Below, one piece after another: positions 58,275 to 64,000 of a stretch of 64,000 nt of DNA (the first letter of the stretch is position 1; each line of letters starts with the position of its first letter). The notes under the pieces are model-generated. The model was given only the letters and a program-made list of their open reading frames with translations, was not told where the DNA came from and ran no database searches. A program made the translations under genes and the position numbers. The stretch is from Lentilitoribacter sp039986595 (lineage in GTDB: Bacteria > Pseudomonadota > Alphaproteobacteria > Rhizobiales > Rhizobiaceae), in NCBI GenBank assembly GCA_039986595.1, contig JBDWQJ010000006.1, positions 124,001-188,000 on the forward strand, written 5' to 3'.

Positions 58275-59585
58275 TTAGTTCAAAATCCCAACGGATAGAA
58301 CCGGGTATTTAATAATGAGAATAAGGACGAGCAGCATAATGACAGCGAATGGGAACGCGCCCATAAAGACGTCCTTGAGAGAGATTTTTGGATCGTTCAA
58401 TGTTGCTTTGATCACAAAACATGAGATGCCCAACGGCGGTGTTAAAAGCCCAATCTCAGCGCCGATTACCGTAACGATACCAAACCACACAAGACTTAGC
58501 CCCATGGATTCAATCAAAGTTAAAAATAGCGGCACAACAATTAAAATAATAGAAGCAGTATCTAAAATGGTTCCCAAAAAGAGCATCAATAAAACATAGA
58601 TGATCATCACTGTTACAAAGCCAAAATTATACTCTTGCAAAAACGCGTTTAGCTCATTTGGCAGACCTGCATATCCAAGCATGCGGCTATATAAAGACGC
58701 CATAAGAATGAGGAACAAAATTGAAGCTGTAATATGCCCGGTTTCAATTGCAGTTTGCCATAGTCCCTTCCAAGAGATCTTCTTGCGTAATAGCGCAATA
58801 ACAAGAGCAACCAATGCACCAGCAGCACCAGACTCAACAGGTGTGAGCCACCCGGTATAAATGCCACCCAATACGACTGTAATGAGGAACAAGATTGGAA
58901 CCGTCTTATCGATCACCTCAAACCAAGTAAGTTCGTCAATCTCTGTTGATTTAACGTTCTGACCAATGAAGGATGGCCAAAACTTACCGGCCAACAAAAT
59001 TCCGATAATGTAAGCTACGGTAAGAACCAAACCTGGCACGATACCCGCCAAAAACATTTCACCAACAGATTGTTCAGCAACAAACGAATAGATAATCAAC
59101 ATCGCGCTTGGCGGTATAATCATGCCCAATACGGATGAACCTGCAACAACACCAACGGCAAATCGCGGGTTATAATTAAGGCGCTTCATCTCAGGGACAG
59201 AGATTTTAGTAAACACTGATGCGGATGCAATAGATGAACCGGTTACGGCTGCAAACACAGCATTGGCGCCAACAGTAGCCATACCAATACCGCCAGTGAT
59301 TTTGCGGAAACCGCGGCTCATAACAGTATATATATCCGTGCCTAACCCGGCTCGGGACACGAGCAGCCCCATAACGGTAAACAAGGGAATGGTGGCAAAA
59401 GCATATTCTTCCACGCCATCGCCAACCGCTATTTTTAAGAAGTTAAAGGCGAGAATGGGTTTGTCTGAAATCAACCAAATAGATACGAACGAAACCAACC
59501 CAAGTGCAATCGGAATATACATGCCGATATAGACAAGGAAAATGATAGCGACGACTGAAAAAGCACCAATTTCTACAGGGGTCAT
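58275..59585 (-). CDS. TRAP transporter large permease (DctM family)
   Basis: A 436-residue polytopic protein with about 12 hydrophobic segments. Family landmarks: FATIPLFTVMGLLVSRAGLG, ANAVFAAVTGSSIASASVF, and PPSAMLIIYSFVAEQSVG; GLLTPPLGISCFVIK near the end. It forms the sodium-coupled channel with the DctQ protein encoded 31 bp upstream. Confidence 0.93.
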   Translation of the reverse strand: MTPVEIGAFSVVAIIFLVYIGMYIPIALGLVSFVSIWLISDKPILAFNFLKIAVGDGVEEYAFATIPLFTVMGLLVSRAGLGTDIYTVMSRGFRKITGGIGMATVGANAVFAAVTGSSIASASVFTKISVPEMKRLNYNPRFAVGVVAGSSVLGMIIPPSAMLIIYSFVAEQSVGEMFLAGIVPGLVLTVAYIIGILLAGKFWPSFIGQNVKSTEIDELTWFEVIDKTVPILFLITVVLGGIYTGWLTPVESGAAGALVALVIALLRKKISWKGLWQTAIETGHITASILFLILMASLYSRMLGYAGLPNELNAFLQEYNFGFVTVMIIYVLLMLFLGTILDTASIILIVVPLFLTLIESMGLSLVWFGIVTVIGAEIGLLTPPLGISCFVIKATLNDPKISLKDVFMGAFPFAVIMLLVLILIIKYPVLSVGILN

Positions 59586-59616
59586 GACAAGCTTCTTTTT
59601 TGGAGTTTATTCTTCA

Positions 59617-60267
59617 TTAGGCTTCAACGTCTTTTGCGGTTTCTGCCATTGCTTTTTGATGATTACCAAACAGTTGCGTTTGATCGCTATCAAGCATTGC
59701 CTTCAACAAGAAAATAATGGCGCATAGCGTCACGCTGAAAGCAATTGCTAGCTTAACAGGCCAAGTTGGCGCCGTGAAAATTCCGGGCGTACCTGCATAT
59801 TCACATCGCCCAAATGCATCTGATAAATCCTGCATAAAATTGCCCGTAAGAGCTGGACCAAATTCTGGTGCCACAAAGAAGGAACATGTCTCATAGGATT
59901 CAACAAATTCCGGCCAAACTGTCCAAGCAATGAGGACCATGAAAACGCCTGCAATAAGGTCAATGATCCGCGAGATGCTACATGCCACTTTTGGCTTAAA
60001 ACTATGTATGAGATGCAAGAACCCGTCCGATCGCGTCAAACGGTTTGATCTAACAACATCAGGTAATTGTAAAAACACAATGAGTGCCAGAGAGAAAATC
60101 ACAAGTTCAACAACACCATTAATGGGGTCGTGCAAAATACCTCTGGCAACAACATCAGCGTTTAGGATCGCAACAAGTGCGAATATCAACATCGTGCCAA
60201 TTGTGTTTGCTACGATCGCAACATTAATGGATCCGTTGAAAAACCGGCGAAAGAACGCAGTAATCAT
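59617..60267 (-). CDS. TRAP transporter small permease (DctQ family)
   Basis: 216 residues with four hydrophobic helices (for example LIFALVAILNADVVARGI and VVELVIFSLALIVFLQLP). An extra periplasmic loop of about 45 residues sits between helices 3 and 4. The place between dctP and dctM fixes the identity. Confidence 0.88.
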   Translation of the reverse strand: MITAFFRRFFNGSINVAIVANTIGTMLIFALVAILNADVVARGILHDPINGVVELVIFSLALIVFLQLPDVVRSNRLTRSDGFLHLIHSFKPKVACSISRIIDLIAGVFMVLIAWTVWPEFVESYETCSFFVAPEFGPALTGNFMQDLSDAFGRCEYAGTPGIFTAPTWPVKLAIAFSVTLCAIIFLLKAMLDSDQTQLFGNHQKAMAETAKDVEA

Positions 60268-60293
60268 ATTTTTTTCCTCCGCCGATCAGGTTC

Positions 60294-61397
60294 TTAAAGT
60301 TCTGCTGCCCAGTCACGCAATGGTGTAAAGCCAGCATCTTTGAGCTTACCGATATATGACTTAAGCATGTCAGAGCCAGGAGCACCTGTAGAATCAAGCT
60401 TCTTAGCCCAATCAACAGCGATATTTGGCATTGAATCAGCCCATGCCTGACGCGCTTCATCGCTCATCTCAACAACCGTACCGCCACCAGCTTTAAAGGC
60501 TTCAATGGATTCAGCTGCGCGATCCATTGCAATACCTGCAACATGATCACGATATTCAAGAGCAACCTGTTGAAGAATTGCTTTCACATCTTCTGGAAGC
60601 TTGTTCCAAACATCTTTGTTAATTGTCACTGTTTTTGAATTCACAGCACCTAAATCAACTTTGAGCATATAAGGCGCAACTTCTGCGATCTTAAATGTTT
60701 TCGCAGCTTCAGGCCAAAGCATTGCAGCTTCTGTTACACCTGTTTGGATCATATTATAAAATGTTGGAAGACCACCACGTACACCAGCCGCCCCATCAAT
60801 ACCTTCAAGATATCTTAGGTTATAACCAGCGCCGGCAACTTTCTTGCCCTCTAAATCAGATAGTGAATTGATCGGTGTTTTTGAAAACAATTGATACGTA
60901 TCTAGAACAACACCAGTTGCAAGATAAACCTGGTTTTCAGCATCTAATTCTTTTGCCATTTGAGGATATTCGCGCGCAATTTCATCAACAGCTTTAGCAA
61001 CTACACGTGCATCAGCTGCAATAAATGGTGTGACTGCAGAAATACCTTGGCTTGGTAGTTTAGAGTTATGGAAAATCGTCGTAACGATACCAATATCGCC
61101 CAAACCAAGCTGGATGCCTTCTAGAACACCACGTGGCTTAACAATCGTTCCGCCATAACCTTCTTGCCATTTAATTTCGTATTTGCCGCCAGCAGCAAGC
61201 TCTTCATTCACACGCGGAATAAAGAAACCAGAAAATTCTTTTACCCACATAGAACGCTCTGGATAGCCATCAATTGCGATCATATTGATCGTCTCGACAG
61301 CTGATGCCGGCGTTGTGTGAACCACTGAGTTCGCACCAAGTGCTAGTGCTGCAAGCACAACACTTGTCTTACTAATTTGTTTGACTAATTTTAACAT
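60294..61397 (-). CDS. TRAP transporter substrate-binding protein (DctP family)
   Basis: 367 residues with a signal peptide (SVVLAALALGANSVVHTTPA, cleavage after ASA) and DctP-fold segments (WVKEFSGFFIPRVNEEL, LSDLEGKKVAGAGYNLRYL, KTVTINKDVWNKLPEDVKAI). The binding-site arginine normally found in the GxKVR motif is not obvious, so the ligand may not be a simple carboxylate. Confidence 0.9.
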   Translation of the reverse strand: MLKLVKQISKTSVVLAALALGANSVVHTTPASAVETINMIAIDGYPERSMWVKEFSGFFIPRVNEELAAGGKYEIKWQEGYGGTIVKPRGVLEGIQLGLGDIGIVTTIFHNSKLPSQGISAVTPFIAADARVVAKAVDEIAREYPQMAKELDAENQVYLATGVVLDTYQLFSKTPINSLSDLEGKKVAGAGYNLRYLEGIDGAAGVRGGLPTFYNMIQTGVTEAAMLWPEAAKTFKIAEVAPYMLKVDLGAVNSKTVTINKDVWNKLPEDVKAILQQVALEYRDHVAGIAMDRAAESIEAFKAGGGTVVEMSDEARQAWADSMPNIAVDWAKKLDSTGAPGSDMLKSYIGKLKDAGFTPLRDWAAEL

Positions 61398-61501
61398 TTC
61401 TTTCCTCCCAAAATGCGTTTGAACTCTACATAGAACCCAAACTAAATATAAATAAATGAAACAGAGCCTCCTCAGACCACTTCAAAAATCGTTTGTTTCA
61501 T

Positions 61502-61966
61502 CTAATCGTTTTTGCGCACCCAACTTTCTTCAACAACTGTTCCCGCTTGCTTAAAGAGTTTAGATAACGGGCAATATTTCGATACCTCGTCGGCCAATCT
61601 AGCCAACTCAGCCTCTGTTGCAGTGCCATCCGCGGTCACGATAAGCTTGATCTTCACAAACGGCACATCGATCTCCTCCTGGAGCGTAACACCGCGTCTA
61701 TCAAAATCGCAAACTGCCGAAATATCTAAATGTCCGATATCAATTAAAAGAGTATTCGCACATTTATGTGCAATCACATTAGTACAACCAATCAGCGCTG
61801 AAATCGCTGTATCGGTGGGTGTTGGCCCTAAATTCGTCCCACCACGCGCTTCTGGTTCATCTATTGAAAAACTAAGATCACGGATGGAAATATTCGATAG
61901 CGAATGAGATGGGCTTTCAGCTTTTGCTCTGAGTTTAACCGTGGTTTGTGGTTTTAGATCAACCAT
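61502..61966 (-). CDS. OsmC family protein
   Basis: 154 residues, OsmC/Ohr fold. The two redox cysteines appear in SALIGCTNVIAHKCAN (first, residue about 55) and SKYCPLSKLFKQAG (second, about 130). These proteins reduce organic or lipid hydroperoxides. It overlaps the nitroreductase stop by one base, so both are made from one message. A 104-bp gap to dctP has no clear signal. Confidence 0.87.
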   Translation of the reverse strand: MVDLKPQTTVKLRAKAESPSHSLSNISIRDLSFSIDEPEARGGTNLGPTPTDTAISALIGCTNVIAHKCANTLLIDIGHLDISAVCDFDRRGVTLQEEIDVPFVKIKLIVTADGTATEAELARLADEVSKYCPLSKLFKQAGTVVEESWVRKND

Positions 61967-62649
61967 TAAACAACCTCACAAACATCATCGAAGGCAAAGC
62001 GTGGTAAACGTTGGAACAATGCTGTTTCATCTGCATAGCCAATATTACAAAGGAAATTTGACTTAATCGTCGTATCTTTAAAGAATTCTTCATCGATAAT
62101 TTTGTTAGAAAAACCAGACATTGCACCGATATCAAGACCAAGTGCGCGCGCAGCTATCATTAAATAACCGCCTTGTAATGTTGAATTTCGAAATGCGGTT
62201 TCTTCAGAATATTCAGGCTTATCTTTAAACAGATGTCGTCGATCTTCATGCGGAAACAGCTTTGGCAGCTCTTTCCAAAACTCTGTATCAAAAGCAACAA
62301 TCACAGTCAGCGGAGCACCCATCATTTTAGGTACATTTGCAGGCTTTAAAGATTTAGCGACCCGTTCTTTACCTTCAGGTGTCTTCACAAACACAAAACG
62401 CGCCGGACAACCATTCATGCTCGTTGAACCCATTTTGACGATGTCATAAAGCTTGTGAATAACGTCATCTGCAATGGGTTTATCCGTCCAGGCGTAATGA
62501 GACCGCGCACCGGATAATATCAAATCAATTGATGCTTCATCCAAATGATTGATTTTAGCTTTCAAATCACGCGCATCTCGTTGCGCTGCTTCTCGCAACT
62601 TTGACAGCTCTTCACCAGTGGGTGCACTATTTGGTGCATTCATATTCAT
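61966..62649 (-). CDS. Nitroreductase-family protein, malonic semialdehyde reductase RutE-like
   Basis: 227 residues, FMN-dependent nitroreductase fold. SARSHYAWTDKPI-like opening (GARSHYAWTDKPIADD), STSMNGCPARFVFV and ARALGLDIGAMSGF closely follow RutE, which reduces malonic semialdehyde to 3-hydroxypropionate. With malonyl-CoA decarboxylase nearby this suggests three-carbon acid metabolism. It is the first gene of the minus-strand operon. Confidence 0.85.
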   Translation of the reverse strand: MNMNAPNSAPTGEELSKLREAAQRDARDLKAKINHLDEASIDLILSGARSHYAWTDKPIADDVIHKLYDIVKMGSTSMNGCPARFVFVKTPEGKERVAKSLKPANVPKMMGAPLTVIVAFDTEFWKELPKLFPHEDRRHLFKDKPEYSEETAFRNSTLQGGYLMIAARALGLDIGAMSGFSNKIIDEEFFKDTTIKSNFLCNIGYADETALFQRLPRFAFDDVCEVV

Positions 62650-62731
62650 TCAACACTTCCTGAACTTTATGGAATCTATCTTCCAAACTTCTCTTTTTCA
62701 AAAATACCCACATTTATACCCATTCGTCAAT

Positions 62732-62745
62732 AAATATCGATATTT
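62732..62745. promoter_or_regulatory. Regulon palindrome, site 3 (perfect)
   Basis: Perfect 14-bp palindrome AAATATCGATATTT in the divergent gap between the nitroreductase operon and the YCII gene, five bases before the -35 of the latter. The same core occurs at 55152 and, with one mismatch, at 54974. Confidence 0.7.
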
Positions 62746-62750
62746 TTTAT

Positions 62751-62778
62751 TTGACCCAAATTTATTATAAAGTATGGT
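62751..62778 (+). promoter_or_regulatory. Sigma-70 promoter for the YCII gene
   Basis: TTGACC and TATGGT separated by 16 bases, 30 bp before the start at 62808, with GGAGG between. Confidence 0.6.
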
Positions 62779-62807
62779 TTTGTAAAGAATGTGGAGGAAA
62801 TTAAAAA

Positions 62808-63200
62808 ATGCCAAGCTGGAAAGACTATCGTCAAACATCACAGGAACGCGGTTCTCTTGCGTTTGAACTATATATCGTAGAATCAACGCCTGCGATGCCA
62901 CCTGAACAAATGTTGGCGATCTTGCCGGAACATTTAGCCTATCAGGGCGAAATGGAAGCACAAGGCAAGCTATTCCTAGCAGGCCCACTTTCAGATGCTA
63001 CGGGAGAACAAATGAGTGGCGGCGGAATGATCGTCTACAATGCATCCTCTCTCGAGGAAGCGACTGAGATTACTGAGAATGACCCAATGCACAAAAAGGG
63101 CGGCAGAACATTCACCATCCGCCGCTGGCTGGTCAACGAAGGATCATTCTCGCTAAACATCGGATTATCTGCACAGAGAGTAGTATTGGGGAAAAACTAA
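62808..63200 (+). CDS. YCII-related family protein
   Basis: 130 residues with an alpha-beta ferredoxin-like YCII fold: LPEHLAYQGEMEAQGKLFLAG carries the conserved histidine, and SLEEATEITENDPMHKKGGRT the conserved Asp-Pro. Related proteins (MmlI, muconolactone isomerase-like) take part in aromatic breakdown, which fits a dioxygenase regulon. The ATG has a GGAGG site 12 bases upstream. Confidence 0.8.
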   Translation: MPSWKDYRQTSQERGSLAFELYIVESTPAMPPEQMLAILPEHLAYQGEMEAQGKLFLAGPLSDATGEQMSGGGMIVYNASSLEEATEITENDPMHKKGGRTFTIRRWLVNEGSFSLNIGLSAQRVVLGKN

Positions 63201-63221
63201 ATCGTTTCCAAATAAAACACA

Positions 63222-64000
63222 CTACCCTTCCGCACGTCTCCATTTTGTTTGCGGCGCCTCACCTGCTGCCAATAAAACGGGGTAAGCAACAGAGGTGAGA
63301 TGTGAATTTATCCGCTTGAGATCTCTTAAGACATCCAAATGCAAACTGCTGGTGGTGAGCGTATCTGTGTGACCTGAACCCAAACGCTGGAAGTGGGTTT
63401 CAATTGAATTGCGCTCCAACTCACTGACAACGGGTTTTGTCTGCACAAGCTGGCGTGCAAGATCCGCATCATCTGATATAAAGGTGTTTATTGCGAGTTC
63501 GAAATTGTTGGACACCGCTTCTAAAAGCTCTTCAATCTCAGCCCACCCTTCTTTTGAAAACTGTGAATGCTGTTTGATCTTTTTCGCGGCTAAACCCATC
63601 AACCCTGTATCAATGATATCACCGATATGTTCCATATTCGCTGTGAAACTTAACAGATCCATCGCCCGCTTGGTCTCATCTTCGGTGAGTTCTTTTTGCA
63701 AAATTTCAGCCGCATAAAGCTTGATGGCGTCATACAAGCGATCAACGTCATCATCCATCTCAGATATCGCTTTGCGTTTATCGTCACTATCGTACTTAAG
63801 AACAAGATTTACCCCACGCAACATCTCTTGCGTTTTATCAGCCATGAAAAGTGCCTCACGCTTTGCACACGCCAATGCTTCTCCGGTTGAGCTGAGTAAA
63901 TTCTCATCAAGATATTTGGGGCCAATCTGAGCGTTATCCACTTGGTCATCAGGCAAAATGCGATCTGCACTGGCAAGAAAAATCCGCGCCGTTAAAAGTC
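63222..64000 (-). CDS. Na/Pi-cotransporter-family protein, C-terminal PhoU-like part (5' end outside window)
   Basis: About 259 codons are visible and the frame stays open to the right edge, so the TTG at 63956 is not the start. The visible part is a helical PhoU-like domain (EMDDDVDRLYDAIKLYAAEI, SFTANMEHIGDIIDTGLMGL) as found at the C-terminus of bacterial NptA/YjbB-type phosphate transporters. Immediately upstream residues (LLTARIFLAS) look like the linker after the last helix. Convergent with the YCII gene. Confidence 0.8.
   Translation of the reverse strand, partial: LLTARIFLASADRILPDDQVDNAQIGPKYLDENLLSSTGEALACAKREALFMADKTQEMLRGVNLVLKYDSDDKRKAISEMDDDVDRLYDAIKLYAAEILQKELTEDETKRAMDLLSFTANMEHIGDIIDTGLMGLAAKKIKQHSQFSKEGWAEIEELLEAVSNNFELAINTFISDDADLARQLVQTKPVVSELERNSIETHFQRLGSGHTDTLTTSSLHLDVLRDLKRINSHLTSVAYPVLLAAGEAPQTKWRRAEG

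Overview
The window looks like a moderately AT-rich (about 43-45% G+C, judged by eye) chromosome segment of an alphaproteobacterium, probably a marine Hyphomicrobiales or Rhodobacterales relative. The reasons are an aglEFGAK alpha-glucoside operon in rhizobial order, several sugar ABC transporters and a TRAP transporter, a hydroxyquinol-type dioxygenase, and alphaproteobacterial-looking regulators. I see no tRNA, rRNA, CRISPR array, insertion sequence or phage gene. Coding density is very high and many stop/start pairs overlap (ATGA, TAATG).

Layout. 1-7.4 kb: the end of a LysR regulator, then a five-gene operon (hydantoinase/oxoprolinase A and B subunits, FAD oxidoreductase, uronate-dehydrogenase-like protein, an SDR with an altered active site). 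7.4-15.2 kb: aglK-aglA-aglG-aglF-aglE on the minus strand with divergent lacI-type aglR and a perfect 20-bp operator. 15.2-23.2 kb: a ribose-type ABC transporter with a zinc dehydrogenase, a GntR-like regulator with two DNA-binding domains, an aldo/keto reductase, a uronate-reductase-like enzyme and a fuconolactonase-like amidohydrolase. 23.2-33.4 kb: a tetronate operon (OtnI, OtnC, OtnK, LtnD), an SMP-30 lactonase, a complete ABC importer, and a divergent LacI regulator with three evenly spaced palindromic operators.

33.6-51.4 kb is the most interesting part. A membrane hybrid histidine kinase with its own HPt domain is followed by a LuxO-like sigma-54 activator. Next come genes for an alginate-like (polymannuronate-type) exopolysaccharide: a HAD-type phosphomannomutase of the eukaryotic family, ManC, Alg44 (PilZ), Alg8, an AlgX/J-like SGNH protein, a Sel1-repeat protein, AlgI, a GDP-mannose dehydrogenase (AlgD) and an RTX/DUF4114 protein. 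Four promoter regions in this cluster carry sigma-54 -24/-12 elements, and the three intergenic regions holding them carry repeats close to the LuxO consensus TTGCA-W3-TGCAA. The reading is that a LuxO-type phosphorelay switches on polysaccharide synthesis, with a second gate by cyclic di-GMP through the PilZ domain.

51.4-64 kb: a NUDIX hydrolase, a secreted ricin-B-like protein, then a metabolic block: GST, HMGL-like lyase/synthase, malonyl-CoA decarboxylase, GntR regulator, hydroxyquinol 1,2-dioxygenase-like enzyme, TRAP transporter, OsmC protein, RutE-like nitroreductase and YCII protein. Both divergent promoter regions of this block share the palindrome AAATATCGATATTT or a near copy, which suggests one regulon. 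The window ends inside a gene for a PhoU-domain Na/Pi-cotransporter-type protein.
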